Of a stretch of 64,000 bases of DNA, positions 23,102-36,069 are shown piece by piece (the stretch's first letter is position 1; every line of letters starts with the position of its first letter). The notes below the pieces were generated by a model. The model was not told the origin of the DNA. It saw only the letters and a program-made list of their open reading frames with translations, and ran no database searches. The stretch covers positions 1,497,501 through 1,561,500 of the forward strand of contig JAYKKM010000120.1 in the NCBI GenBank assembly GCA_035772405.1, in the 5' to 3' direction. Source of the DNA: Chrysogorgia sp. JL179-B06 (lineage: Eukaryota > Cnidaria > Anthozoa > Scleralcyonacea > Chrysogorgiidae). A program made the translations under genes and the position numbers.

Positions 23102-23900
23102 CCATCTTGCCAACCAGCGATAGGAGACAGCTCTCAGAAATCTAAAATAAATTTAAGGACATATTTTACCAAACTGGTTCACCAAACTATAACACAGCTT
23201 ACAAGTATTGCTAAGCAGACATTGAGACAGTGTCACAGCATAGTGCCTTAGTGGTCACAGTAAGTTAAATCAAATTTCTATGTACTTTTTATCTGCTCCA
23301 TTTTTTATTTTGTATGGATTGCCATTTTTGTTTCTAAAAAGCGGTCCAACTTGACGGAGAACAGTTTCATTTGTTAACGCAGTGAAATCAGGATGGTCGA
23401 GAATACACCCAACATTCTCCCCAATTAAAGTAACAACAACGATATTCTAGAGCACTTGCAGGCTGAGGCAAAGCAGTTTCCACACGAGCATCTATATGTT
23501 ATATAAAAGCAACGGACTCAGTTCAATATACGACAAGTATTACTTCAAAGTAAATGCATACAGTATCGAGCACTAACCAACTACTTATTGGAATAATTTT
23601 ATGCATACGCTGCTCCAGAACAGACGGTAGAATGCCATGTTCATCTTCATCATCCTCAGAAGATTCATTGTGTGATACGGTTCGAAGGTGCTCTTGACGT
23701 TTAAATTGACATCATTCTCTTCATAAACAGTGAGTACAACCAGTGACGTCACCGCATAATACCCTCGCCCCTAGAGTTTCTTTTCCCCAACCCTAACCCC
23801 CCACCTAATGAGTTTTCTAACCCCCGCCTTAAGTGTCTTCGGGAGGGGCCCACCTCGATTTCCTTGATGTTATCCAGTGATGTTTATATTGGTGATGGAG
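23102..23900. other. no gene; probable DIRS left flank
   Basis: Only short frames. 23760-23850 is pyrimidine-rich (CCCCAACCCTAACCCCC). GTTATCCAGT occurs twice (23869, 23920). The left end of the DIRS element was not resolved. Confidence 0.35.
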
Positions 23901-23933
23901 TAACATGAAAGGTTATCCTGTTATCCAGTTAAT

Positions 23934-26900
23934 GTGACTGCTCACCAACAAGATTTCATGCTCATCCTCGATCATCGCCCGGGGGCTAATCGTCCAGATT
24001 TTGAACGTTATCTCGGCCAATATTTACTCGATTTCAATTCTGAAAACAGATTTGGAATTACCCAGTCTAAATACATAACATACGTGTCTATTATATTACG
24101 ATTATTACTGGCTTTCCCAGTTCGTCCGCAGCATATCGATGTTGATGTTCTTCAGGATGTGGCCCAACCACAAGACATTCCTGCACCAAATGGTCAGAAC
24201 GTTCGCAATGTCGGACAACCGCAACAACCTGCAATTCAACCACCGCTCCCAAATGTCGAGGCCTTAAATGACAGGATTCCTAACGAGCACGACCAAGCTG
24301 CAGCCCAACAAGCCCCATTACCGCCACAACCACAGGTTTGTTTCCTCTCATCTCGAGCATTTTGTACTTTGTCTCAACCCCAATTGGTCGTAGCTTGGTT
24401 TGTCGGTTTTATTTCTACTTCGCTTCCCACGACCTTTCCTTGCTCAGGAATTTTATGTTTCACGGGACAAGCAGTGCCCCTTTTAAGATTTTATATGAAT
24501 TGTATTTATCGTGCTCTCGCCCGGGTATTGCCTCACCACGTTTGTCTTATTACACGTGTCTTAGTCTTGTCCCTTCACTCGTATGCAGCTGCGTTGTTTT
24601 ATTTCGGTTTTGTTCATTAATACAACTTTGTGCTTTGATTGTTTTTACGTATTGCCGATCTTTTGTTGAGTTTGCTTTGATTTAGTTTTTGCATATTTGT
24701 TATTCGCACGCATTTAGCTTACTCTTTTACATCGTGATTACATGCTTCGACAGTTTTTGTTACGCTGTTATATACCTGCATATACCTCCGTTCGCTAATT
24801 TTTCTCTCGGCGTTTATTTGTTACTTTTTCCTCTCGGCGTTTGCTTCGGAGCGGAGTATTTCTCCGCTATTTATACAATTTCGTTTTCCCCCAAGCCATC
24901 GTGTTCACATATAGTCCGTTTCTCGGTTTTTATGCTTGGTTTGGTTTATATATATGTTTGTTTATACCAAGTTTTTCTCCTTTTATCTACAATGTTTTAT
25001 GGTTACGTTAATTTACCACCCTATATGAGCTAAGTTATTTTACCACCCTATATGTGCCATGTGTTGGCTAAGTTAATTTACCACCCTATCTGTGCCATGT
25101 GTTGGTTAAGTTATTTCCACCCTATATGAGCCATGTGTTGGCTAAGTTAATTTACCACCCTATATGTGCCATGTGTTGGCTCAGTTAGTTTACCACCCTA
25201 TATGAGCCATGTGTTGGCTAAGTTATTTTACCACCCTATATGTGCCATGTGTTGGCTAAGTTATTTTACCATCCTATGTGCCATGTGTTGGCTAAGTTAG
25301 TTTACCACCCTATATGAGCCATGTGTTGGCTAAGTTATTTTACCACCCTATATGTGCCATGTGTTGGCTAAGTTATTTCCACCCTATATGAGCCATGTGT
25401 TGGCTAAATTATTTCCACCCTATCTGTGCCATGTGTTGGTTAAGTTATTTCCACCCTATATGAGCCATGTGTTGGCTAAGTTAATTTACCACCCTATATG
25501 AGCCATGTGTTGGCTAAATTAATTTACCACCCTATCTGTGCCATGTGTTGGCTAAATTAATTTACCACCCTATATGTGCCATGTGTTGGCTAAGTTAATT
25601 TACCACCCTATCTGTGCCATGTGTTGGTTAAGTTATTTCCACCCTATATGAGCCATGTGTTGGCTAAGTTAATTTACCACCCTATATGCGCCATGCGTTG
25701 GCTCAGTTAGTTTACCACCCTATATGAGCCATGTGTTGGCTATGTTAATTTACCACCCTATATGTGCCATGTGTTGGCTCAGTTAGTTTACCACCCTATA
25801 TGAGCCATGTGTTGGCTAAGTTATTTTACCACCCTATGTGCCATGTGTTGGCTAAGTTAATTTACCACCCTATGTGCCATGTGTTGGCTCAGTTAGTTTA
25901 CCACCCTATATGAGCCATGTGTTGGCTAAGTTATTTTACCACCCTATGTGCCATGTGTTGGCTAAGTTAATTTACCACCCTATGTGCCATGTGTTGGCTA
26001 AGTTAGTTTACCACCCTATATGTGCCATGTGTTGGCTAAGTTAGTTTAACCCCACATACATAAGCCATATGTTGGCAAAGTTACTTTGCCCCACGAGGTG
26101 CCATGTGTTGGCTAAGTTATTTTACTCCCCCTACGCGTTACCTTATGTTGGCTAAGTTTCATTCACCTAGTACATTTCGATTGGGATTTACTCTTTTCTT
26201 AGTTCTGCCTGATACATCTGGGCCATTTTAGGTCGGGCCCATTTGTTTCACTCATTCCTTAATTGCTGAGAGGGGCAATCTAAATACGCCTTATACACTG
26301 TCTACGACGGAGTTTCTCAGTTGGGTCTGTTTGGGACAATGGCAGCCCTTGGCGTAGGTAAAAACCAATTTCCCATAGATTTATCTCTGTTCCGTTATCC
26401 CTTACTTTTATTCCATAGTCTGTAGTGACTATTGAAAATGTTGCCCAACAACTGCAAGTCCTGAAGCAACAATGGGACACCCGTTCTGTTGACCTTGCTC
26501 TTGCCAATCTTAGACGCGAGTTGACCAAGCCAAGGGAAATGTTCGACCCTTTCGTAGCGTTAACCGCACTTGGGCACCTTGCTGATGTAGCTCGAGACGT
26601 TGCAAATCCACTTGCGTCTCGTTATAACACCATCCTCAAACAGTGCCGCAGTTTGGAAGCACATCCTAATTTGCAGTTCGTCCTTGTGAAACTGGTCGGC
26701 AGTAGAGAGGAATGTGAAGTTGCCAGTGTTATAGAAAAAGCATTTAAACATACACCTCCCCGCGTTTCTTCACCTTTGTTATCAGTATCGACATATTCGC
26801 CGTACCCAAGAGTTGGATCTTCTGCTTTGCGATTTCCGGCCCCTTATCGCAGCCCTGCACAACGGTCTTCGTTTGATGTGATCTGTTTCAATTGTCGGCA

Positions 26901-26940
26901 AAAGGGACATTTCGCTCGATCTTGCCCTTTCCAGCGTTAA
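23934..26940 (+). CDS. DIRS gag, apparently two exons
   Basis: Frame 23934-24335 (Pro/Gln-rich C-terminus ending PLPPQPQ) runs into a GTTTGT donor at 24336. Frame 26419-26940 starts after a TTCCATAG acceptor and ends in a CCHC knuckle (CFNCRQKGHFARSC). Both junctions are phase 0, so joining gives an open frame of 134 + 173 codons plus a stop. The roughly 2.08-kb intron holds the minisatellite. No ATG is seen at the start of the first frame; CAG precedes it at 23928, so an upstream exon is possible. The splice model is an inference from sequence only. Confidence 0.45.
25000..26160. repeat. minisatellite, period about 36-39 bp, roughly 28 copies
   Basis: The unit is TACCACCCTATATG(A/T)GCCATGTGTTGGCTAAGTTA(A/T)TTT. 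Variants lack TAT or TTA. Copies become degenerate beyond 26045. It lies within the proposed DIRS gag intron and does not maintain a reading frame. Confidence 0.9.
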
Positions 26941-27174
26941 TTTTTTGTCACCAGAAACAGTGCCTTTCCTTTGTTGTTTAATTCATGCAAAAAATGTTGT
27001 GTTATTTCATTCAATTAAAAAAAAAGTAGTTATAACGTTATTCCTGGTCTCAGCTTCATTTTATTGTTTTGTTTTTTTTTGTTTTTTTTTGTTCCCCCCC
27101 CCCCCCCCTTTTTCCTGTCTTCTTTCCCCTGTTCTTCTGAGCATGCGCATTTTCTCATTTTTTATTTTCGCAGA

Positions 27175-27972
27175 CTAATGCATTTGGGGGATTTGGTATC
27201 GCGTTACAGTCCTCTTTGGCTTCCTCCCGGAATATTGCTTGGTGTTCTTCGAACCACGAAACACTCCTTCCGTTTGGCCCTTTACCCTCCCCAGATATGG
27301 TTTCTTCAGGCCTTATCCACGCTTCCCACCGTTCTCTTGTTTTTCGTGACCCCGACTCCTTTTTGGCTTCATCGTCATATTCCATTTTGGAACCACGTCC
27401 TTAGTAACCATACCCACCGAGCAGAATTTCTTTCTTATTTGGAGGACGATGTTGATGTTTTTCCCTTTTTTCGACCATTCAAAGGGCATTTCGAGGGGCA
27501 GTTTTATGATAGTTTGTTACCACCCCACAAAATGTTTACCAATAGTCGTTCATGTCGCGGGTTTGAACAGTTTATTGATCAAACATTGTGCGAACGTGTT
27601 CAAAATGGTTCCTTAACAGTTCTTGGCAAAGATGGAGAAGTTCCTTCTCCACATCTTGTTTTACCCATCACTATTGAGCCATCAAAGCCTCGCCTCTGTC
27701 ATGATGAGCGTTTTTTAAATCTGTGGGATTAGGATTCCCCTTTTGTCTTGGATAAAATCACAGCTCTTCCTCGTTACGTTGAGAAAGATCACTATCGGGT
27801 CATTTTGGATGATAAGAGTGGATACGATCATGTTTTACTGAACACCCAAAGTCGCACTTATTTTGGTCTCCAATGGTCCGGGTGGTATTTTTGTTTTAAC
27901 ACAATTCCATTCGGCTGGAAAGCTAGTGCTTACATATATCACTCGATTGGTTTGGCTTCTTCTTCTTATATT
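27175..27972 (+). pseudogene. DIRS reverse transcriptase, N-terminal half
   Basis: A long pyrimidine tract (about 27060-27170) ends in TTTTCGCAG at 27174, a strong 3' splice-site shape. The frame to 27732 has PSPHLVLPITIEPSKPRLC, then a TAG stop at 27730. The same domain continues at 27748 with motif A (VILDDKSGYDHV) and motif B (IPFGWKASAYIYH). The LINE at 27973 cuts it. Motif C (QYIDDRHLGQL) is found after the LINE at about 30475-30510. Confidence 0.75.
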
Positions 27973-30449
27973 AAGAAGCCACTGGGGTAACAATGACAAC
28001 CTCCAGCCTCATTGATCATGTAGTCACTAATACACCAGAAAAAATCTCGGATTCTGGTGTAATCCATACAGGAATGAGCGATCATAGTCTGGTTTTTGCG
28101 ATCAGGAAAATCCATATTTCTAAGAACACGATGAAAACATAGTGGAAATTAGAAATATGAAAAACTTTGATGGCCAACAATTTGTTGAAGATTTACTTAG
28201 TCAGCATTGGGAATATGTGTACTTTTTTGCAGACAATCCTAATGCTATGTGGGAGATTTGGAAAGAATTGTTCTTAGATATACTTAATAGACATGCACCC
28301 ATTCAACAAAAAAAGGTCAGATCGAAAAAAGTCCCTTGGATTACTAGTGAAATCAAAAAGCTTATAAATAAGAGAGATAGATTTAAGAGAAAAGCTATTG
28401 TGAAAAACCTTGAAGCAGATTGGGTGGTGTATAAACAAACCAGAAATAAAGTAAATATAGAAATAAGAAAAGCCAAAAAAGATTATTATTCCAAGAGAAT
28501 TGCTGGTCAAAAACATAATCCAAAAGAGTCTTGGAAAACAATAAACAACCTACTAGGCAGACAAAACAAACCAACAAAAGTAAATGAGTTGAATATGAGT
28601 GGAAACAATCTTACCAGTTCTGAAGACATTGCAGAGGGCTTCAATGACTTCTTTTCAAATATTGGTCCTGATCTAGCTAGCAAAATTGATACTTCCAATT
28701 CCAATTTTGAAGAATACATTAAGAAACCTAAATCAGAATTCACAGCATTTGAATTAATCAGTACCAACAAAGTTTATCATCTTCTGCATGGCCTTTCTAG
28801 TGCAAAAGCCACTGGCATTGACAAAATTTCAAGTACAATTTTAAAACTAGCAGCACCTGCTATCTCCAGTTCATTAACTTATATATTTAATCAAGCTATT
28901 ACACTATGCACTTTTCCCAATGAATGGAAAATGGCAAGAGTATCACCTCTTTATAAAAATGGCCAAAAAAATTTGCCAGGTAACTGCAGGCCAATTTCTG
29001 TTTTACCAGCTATTAGCAAAGTTATGGAAAGAATTTTATATGACCAACTGTATAATTATTTGACAAAATTTCATCTACTTAGTGATTGCCAATATGGCTT
29101 TCGCAAATTTCACTCAACTGCTACCGCATTATTAGATTGTACTAATAGTTGGTATATGAATATTGACCAAAAATTATTTAACCTATAGTCGTACTAATTG
29201 ACTTGAAAAAAGCATTTGATACTGTCGACCACCAGATTTTACTAAAAAAACTCGAACTTTATGGCGTAAAAGAAGATGCTTTATCTCTACTAAAATCATA
29301 CTTAATGAATCGCTGTCAGAAATGCCAAGTAAATGGAACTATTTCTTCGGAGCGGTTGATAAAGTGTGGTGTGCCACAAGGCTCTATTTTAGGGCCATTA
29401 TTCTTTTTGTTATATATCAATGACTTGCCTCGTTGTTTAAACAAAACAGATCCTCGATTATTCGCGGACGACACAAACCTAACAGCTGCTGGAGAATGTA
29501 TAAATGATGTTGAAACAGCAATGAACTCTGATTTAGAAAACCTTAGGAAATGGTTAATTGCCAATAAACTAAGTTTAAATGTAGCAAAAACGGAATTTAT
29601 GTTGATTGGATCAAAACCAATGATAAAAAGTATTTCAGATAAGCAGCCAAACATTATCATAGACAACAAGCCAATTAAGCAAGTCTATAATTGCAGTGAC
29701 TGTTGATCAGCATTTATCTTTAGAGAATAATACTGAAAATATTTGCAAAAAAATAGCATCAGGATTGTCAGCTCTTCGTCGAATAAAAGAATTTGTTGAG
29801 AAAGATACGCTTGTTTCCGTATATAATTCACTTGTTCGCCCATACTTTACTTATTGCTCTGAAGTATGGGATGTGTTCAATGAAACACAATCAAAACGCC
29901 TCCAAAAGCTCCAAAACAGAGCTGCTCGAATCATAATGAATATGAGCAATGATATCAGGTTGCTTTAGATGCTTTAGACTGGAAGCCACTTAAAACGGAA
30001 ATAATTAAGGCTAAGTCAAAACTTATGTTTAAATTGTTGAATCAAAAGTGAAATAGCAAATCATGAACTGCGAAATGTTAAAAGTACTCTTTGCTTGCCA
30101 CAACCGCGAACTAATAGCATGAAAAAAAGTTTCATGTTTGACGGGGCGCAAATTTGGAACTCATTACCAAATGAAATTAGGGAGAGCAACTCCCTCGTGT
30201 CTTTTGAAAACAAAATCGCTACTCACATTTTTGAATAACGTTTTTATGATAATATTTGTAAATAGATATGTTTCACTGTATACTTTTTCTATATTTTATA
30301 ATCTTGTACAGTACCTATAACTTTCTTACTATATGTTACTATATACTATATCTTTGTAATCTTGTAATTGTGCACGCCCCTTGTGGAAATCAGCCTAGGT
30401 TGACAATGGTTAGCGTGTTTAAATAAAGTTTCTATCTATCTATCTATCT
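27973..30449 (+). mobile_element. CR1/L2-like LINE inserted in the DIRS RT, 5'-truncated
   Basis: Starts within the endonuclease C-terminus (SSLIDHVVTNTP...SDHSLVFAI) and ends AATAAAGTTTCTATCTATC... at 30421-30449, the simple-repeat 3' end typical of this LINE group. It separates DIRS RT motifs B and C. ATT flanks both sides (27970-27972, 30450-30452). Confidence 0.75.
28010..29970 (+). pseudogene. LINE ORF2 (EEP C-terminus plus reverse transcriptase)
   Basis: The frame 28142-29188 (348 codons) covers the linker and early RT: SSAKATGIDKISSTILK, NCRPISVLPAISKVMERI and CQYGFRKFHSTATALL. After a short break, 29203-29706 has KKAFDTVDHQILL (motif A), GVPQGSILGPLFFLLYINDL (motif B region) and LFADDTNL, the FADD catalytic motif. 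29696-29968 is the C-terminal segment. Only about three breaks, so it is comparatively young. The protein would nick and prime at target DNA. Confidence 0.8.
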
Positions 30450-30579
30450 ATTCGTTCGTTGGGAGTTCCATGCTCCCAATATATTGATGACCGCCATCTT
30501 GGCCAGCTCCGCACCCCTATCCTCCAACCTACAATAATATCTTCATCAAGTTTCCAATTATCCGAAGCCGCTGCTTACA

Positions 30580-31393
30580 TAGCCTACGTGGCAGGCGTTA
30601 CGTTGGGGGGAGCGGGCGGAATTGGGGGCGGGGCGGAAAATGGGGGAGGCGAAAGTAACACCTGCCAAAATCCTATTCATAAAAGCGTACAAACTCCACC
30701 AAAAGTATCGGCTAAATTCCCATTGGTTCATTCGAGTCTTATGTAAATCTTTCGAGTCTTATGTAAACAAACTGTCAAACTTGCCCAATACATCAAAGGA
30801 ATAATATTTCGCGATTTTCCCTATGAAATTAATCTTAAGCCCGAACCTGAGCCCGAACAGCGTTACTTACTTATAAATGGTCGTGATGTCGTGGCTATTT
30901 TGCCTACCGCATTTGGAAAAGTTTGATATTCCACATGTTAGTGTTTGTGATCTAGTCAAAGCTATCCCTTCACAAAACCGAATAACAAGTTTGTCTGGTT
31001 GTCTTGCCATTTGTCCGCTTGAGAGAATAGATAGTCTATAGTCAATAGTCTCTTGGAGAGGCCAGAGGGCGGCACTTTTAGGTCCTTCGCAATCGAGATC
31101 TCACAATTTATTCGAAGTTATGTTACAGTATTACTTATCGCGCAACAAAAGACCTCTCCTATTTGCAATGCAATGTTTATTTATTTGGTGAAGCTTAATT
31201 AGTGCATATCTTTTTATTGGTTGTTTTGCGAACTGCTATGTAAACAATGTCAATCATGCTAATGAGGTTTGTACGCTTTTATGAATAGGATTTTGGCAGG
31301 CGTTACTTTCGCCTCCCCATTTTCCGCCCGCCCAATTCCGCCCGCTCCCAATTCCGCCCGCTCTCCCCAACGTAACGCCTGCCACGCAGGCTA
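30580..31393. mobile_element. MULE-like MITE with about 115-bp TIRs, in DIRS RT
   Basis: The arms 30580-30700 and 31263-31393 are inverted copies (TAGCCTACGTGGCAGGCGTT and GC-rich GGGCGG tracts). The flanks are CTGCTTACA (30571-30579) and CTGCTCACA (31394-31402), a 9-bp duplication with one mismatch. It interrupts DIRS RT just after motif C. No gene. Confidence 0.7.
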
Positions 31394-32056
31394 CTGCTCA
31401 CATTACATTGTGGCTACTACACGCCGTCATGGCTGCCGGTTTACAACTAGTGTTCCTGTTGTATTTCGTTTTCTTTGCCTCATTTATATCTAATATTCAA
31501 GTTAGATCTGGAAGAAATGTTCCTAAAGGGTTGTTCCTTCGGGATGTTGAAAGATTGTTCGAGGATGGCCATTCAACTTGGAGTTATTTACAATTTATTT
31601 AACTTCAGGTTCACCATAACAAAGAACTGCTCGCATCTAAATTTAGCACTTCGTTTTTTGTTTCGAAGTACACCAAACGTGGCGTTATATGCTTATTATT
31701 ACCTGCAAGACTATTCGTTATGGACTTAACGATACATGTTGACATCTCCAGAAACCCTGGTCCTTTTGAAAGTGCCATAATTCGACGGTTTAACAAGTCT
31801 TCTTCTTCGACTCCATGGACACGGTTCAGCGCCACAGCGGCCAAACTTACGTTAAGTTATTCGAGAAAGCATCTTTTCTCACTCAGGAAGCCAATATCAT
31901 GTGTAAATACTGAAGCTGCTCTGACTCTAAAGGAACTCGGTCTTTTTAGAAGTCGTGGTACCCGGGCCGGTCGTCAAGTGAGTCTCAAATTGAGAAATCA
32001 ATATCGATCTATCCCTGTAGTGCATTTCACCTCTGGCTTCAGTAATTATCTTCGCT

Positions 32057-33680
32057 TTGCCAGGTCCCGAGACCAAGGATAAATGCAGTAGGAACCTTTC
32101 TAATATGGTTAGTATTAAGTGCAGTCCTTTGGATGGTTTGGTTGAGCCTGAAACTCGTCTTCTTTCTCTATGCTGCCTGAATGCACACTCACTTAAGAAT
32201 AAATCGGCTGATTTTGCTGACTTTGTGTCGGACATCAATGCTGACTTGGTAGCCCTTACGGAAACATGGTTTTCATGCTACGACGCTGCTTCGAAAGTGG
32301 AGTGTACCCCCACTGGCTATGTTTTATTTGACGAACCGCGTATTGGACGTATTGGCGGAGGAACTGCCTTGCTGTGTCGTGAAGGTATGAAAACAACTAA
32401 AATTGCTGGTGGTGAGAAAAAATCCTTTGAGTTCTCAGAGTGGACGGTGTCCTACCCTCATGGTAGGTTACGTGTTATCATTATTCACAGACCTCCATAC
32501 TCTCATGCTCACCCAGTTAATACTACAGTATTTTTCGAAGAACTTTCAGAATACCTTGAATCAGTTATTTTATCTCTTGAACCACTAGTTATCACTGGTG
32601 ATTTTAACATTCATATTGATATTACTGTTGACCATGATTCACTACTTGAATTGTTTGACTCCATGGCCCTTATCCAACATATTAACTTTCCAACACATGA
32701 ACAGGGCTGCATAATATGGTGGACATTGGTCCCAGAAAATTTTTGAGGTTGGCAGAAAAAAATGGAGGGTAAAACTGTTAAAGGTTAAAAGTCTCAAAGG
32801 AAAAAAAGTAAAGAAAGTTTGAAAGAGGATAGACAAAGAAAGGAAAAACAGAAAGGACGAAAATGAGAAAAAATGACATAAGAGTGAATAATAAGCTGTA
32901 GGTAGTGAACTAGTGATGTTTGCGACTTGCGAGTTTCCAATATACCGGCACTCCAGGCTCCAGCAGCCTGTTGCAGGTGACATTATGGTCGAAGATAGGA
33001 AGACTGCAGCCTCAGCAGATATTAAGACAAAATCCTCTATGCGGTTGTTATAATTGATTTCATCTAGTGTATAAATAGCACAGAGCAATGAAAGTGACTC
33101 TTTCCAAATCTATAGCTACTTCTGAAAACATCACTCCAGTTATATATGATTACAACTATGTGCATTAAACAATCAGTAAGTCTGGTGTATATGCTATCAT
33201 TGCTAAGTAATTTGAAAAAAAATTACACATGCATGATGCAACAATAAACTTTAAGGCATAAGTATAAGTTATTAAGTTGTGTATTTTACTAATTTTAGTG
33301 AAAATCAATATATAAAGGCTAATTTACATAAGCGTCTATTTTGAAACTGAAATGGTGGTTAGAATACACTTAATCTTGTTTAGTGGTGATCAAATTTAAA
33401 AAAAACATAAGATTCCCAGGCGTTTACTTGCAGAAAATATTTTCGTTGGCCTTGTGGTCCCAGAAAGTAAAATATTTTATGCAGCCCTGCACATGAACAT
33501 GGACATACTCTCGACCTTATTGTCACTCGCAGCTGGGAGGGTATTATCCCTAATCCACCATTTCCTGATCGGTTCATATCTGATCACTGTGCTGTTCTGT
33601 GTAATCTAAAAGCTCCAAAGCCACAGATTTCTCGGAAAGAAATATCATATCGAAAGTTGAAGTCAATTGACCGCTGAACT
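32057..33680 (+). pseudogene. LINE endonuclease, interrupted by a hAT MITE
   Basis: The 32057-32746 frame has LCCLNAHSLKNKSADF, ADLVALTETWF (catalytic E), GGGTALLCR, VIIIHRPPYS and VITGDFNIHID (catalytic D-x-N). The domain continues after the insertion with HGHTLDLIVTR and FISDHCAVLCNL (catalytic SDH) near 33490-33610. These are all the expected EEP catalytic positions, but the frame is broken by the 788-bp insert and later stops. Confidence 0.75.
32702..33489. mobile_element. hAT-type non-autonomous transposon
   Basis: TIR CAGGGCTGCATAATAT / (inverted) CAGGGCTGCATAAAATAT with extended similarity (GGTCCCAGAAA). A perfect 8-bp target duplication CACATGAA (32694-32701 and 33490-33497) is diagnostic of hAT. 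No transposase frame. Confidence 0.85.
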
Positions 33681-34528
33681 TTTACTGATGATATTAAAGC
33701 CTCAGAGCTCTGCTTGAATACTCCTAAATCACTTGCAGATCTCGTGTATTGTTATAACTCGACGCTAGCATCCATACTTGATAAACATGCTCCATTACGT
33801 AAGAAGATGGTAACTGTTAGACCTCGTGTTCCATGGTTTACACGAGATGGAGATGTAGTGGAGCTCTAACTGATTTCCTCGAGTTTAAAACCAAGAAAAA
33901 CTACACCACATTCTTGATGAATAGAGCTCGTTGTGACTTTTATACGACGTTTGTGGAGGTTAATAGTTGTGATCAGAAGAAGTTATTCCAGGCAACCATG
34001 AAATTACTTAAACCTTCAGCTCAGACGTTGTTTCCTCTTCACGACGACACCTATGCTCTAGCTAATGATTTTGGGCGATACTTTATCAAAAAAATCTCAG
34101 ACATTCATGCAAAGCTTGGTAATCCCTCCACCCGTACAAATTACGTTCCATTAGAAGCGGATACACCGATCCATCAGCTTTCGACTTTTGATGAACTTAC
34201 AGTTACTCAAACAGCCTAAATTCAAATCACTTAAAACACTCATGGTGATCGATCCTTCTCGGCTCATGCAGCACCCAGACTATGGAATGAACTACCGATA
34301 GGAATTCGGGAAAGTATTAATGTCAACATTTTTAAGAGATCACTTAAGACATACCTTTTTAAAGCAGCATTCAATAATTGATTATGTAATTTTTAACAGT
34401 TACTACAGTAGCTAGGTTTTTATGATTGTAATGCGCATTTGAACAATTTTGTTCCTAATTTGCGCAATATAAACGCTTATAATTATATAATTATTATAAT
34501 TACATTGCATGTTATGTTTTAATTGAAT

Positions 34529-35572
34529 TAGGCTATTTCATTGGAATTAAGAAGTCGATTCTTGTGCCAAGGTTGGTTGTTCCCTTCCTTGGTTTCCTCT
34601 CCGATTCATCCCGCGGCAAGCGTTTATTCTTCCTGAGGCTAAACATCAAAAGTTTATAGCTCTCCGCGAGTCTATTTTGTCCAAGAAGACCATTTCGTTG
34701 TGATCATTGCAGAAATTTGCAGGAAAAATTATGTCCTTTATTCCGGTCGTTCCTGGAGCTCGTCTATATTCCCGCGAAATTTTCCGTGCCATCTCCAAAG
34801 CATATTTTTCTTCACGACCGTTACCATTAACCAACCATTTACGCCAGGAATTTTTGCAATGGCGGCTTTTGGATACAATTGGACCGGTTTTCTCCCCTGG
34901 CCAAAGGAGCATCATTGTCAGATCACACTCTGTTCTGATGCTTCTAATACCGGCTGGGGTGGATTGATTTATCTCCCTAAATCCCCGCCGTTCCGAGTTA
35001 ATGGCCTCTGGGCTGACGATGCAAGAGGATCAATCATTGTTGTGCGCGAGGCACTCGCGTTTTATCAGACTTTGCTCATAGCGGCCGATCGGATGCATAA
35101 CGTGCGTATTGATTGTCATATTGATAACCAGACTCTCATAATGCACTCGTGGAATAACGGGGGTTCCAGGAATAAAAACTTAATGATATCCACAAGAATG
35201 TCTTTCATTTGATTCTCTCTGCCAATTTTCACCTTGTTTTACATTACATCCCGTCGTCGCAAAACCCCGCTGATTTTGAATCCAGAACTGTCCGATCTAG
35301 ACTGCACTCTCTCCGTTGAGTCCTGGCATGTTCTCCAACAAGCGTTCGGCACACACTCTGTTGACCTTATGGCAATTCCTGCAAATGTCCAAATTGATGT
35401 TTCGGGTCAACCGCTACAGTTCTTTTCGGCCTACCCAACATCTCAGGCTGCTGGTACCAACGTTTTCGCTCAAACTATTTCCCCTGACGAGAATGCCTAC
35501 GTTTTCCCACCATTTGTCCTTATTGGTCCACTACTTCGATTTTTACGTTCGCAGGGTTGTTCATATACAATT
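34529..35572 (+). pseudogene. DIRS RT end and RNase H
   Basis: Begins with the RT thumb-side segment KKSILVPRLVVPFLGFLSDS. RNase H follows in frame 34700-35212: CSDASNTGWGGLIY (catalytic D), a VREALAFYQTLL helix with the catalytic E, and IDCHIDNQTLI (catalytic D). After a break, 35234-35570 continues with SVDLMAIPANVQ and YVFPPFVLIGPLLRFLRSQG, the usual DIRS linker. It is cut at 35572 by the Harbinger element. Confidence 0.7.
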
Positions 35573-36069
35573 AGGGAGCTTAAGCAAACACGACGAAAGG
35601 GACGACGACGACGGCCGGAAGTCACCCGGTTATGTTTTGGATGCATTGCGCATGTCTGCAGATTTGAGCCGTCGTCCTGCTGTCGTCGACAACGGAATTT
35701 CACGTTCGAAGCCGTCCACCAGAAAACGTTTGTAATTTTACGTCCATATACGCGTAAATTTAATAGCTTGTCGGATATTTTACCTAAAGTTACGAAGATC
35801 CATTGCTGTTCGGTTGATAACAATTGTTTTTATTACTCTTATCCTTGGATAAACGCATGGAAAGCGAAAAAGAAGGACCTAAAAGAATGTAAGTAAACAT
35901 GTCTTGAAGATGGCAGCTATCCTTCATTGTTTTCTTTTCTTTATTGTACTTCCCTAATAACTTTTAGACCTTTGTCTTGCGTTATAATTGTTCTTTGCAC
36001 AATATATCAGTTAATTTTTCCTAATATTCTATTACTGTTTAATTTTAAAACAGAAATAAATACTTTCAG

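Larger units (their letters stand above)
31441..34528 (+). mobile_element. second LINE in DIRS RT, RT domain deleted
   Basis: An N-terminal region and complete EEP endonuclease (to about 33640) are followed by a broken linker. At 34225-34385 it jumps to the ORF2 C-terminus (FSAHAAPRLWNELPIGIRES). The RT catalytic core is missing, so there is an internal deletion of roughly 2 kb. DIRS RT sequence resumes at 34529 (GYFIGIKKSILVP). Confidence 0.65.

Noticed and set aside
24338..25033. Membrane protein genes downstream of the first DIRS gag exon
   Set aside because: Hydrophobic Phe/Leu/Cys-rich translation comes from T-rich intron-like DNA leading into the minisatellite.
25000..26160. CRISPR array
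   Set aside because: Units are contiguous without unique spacers and the context is eukaryotic; it is a minisatellite.
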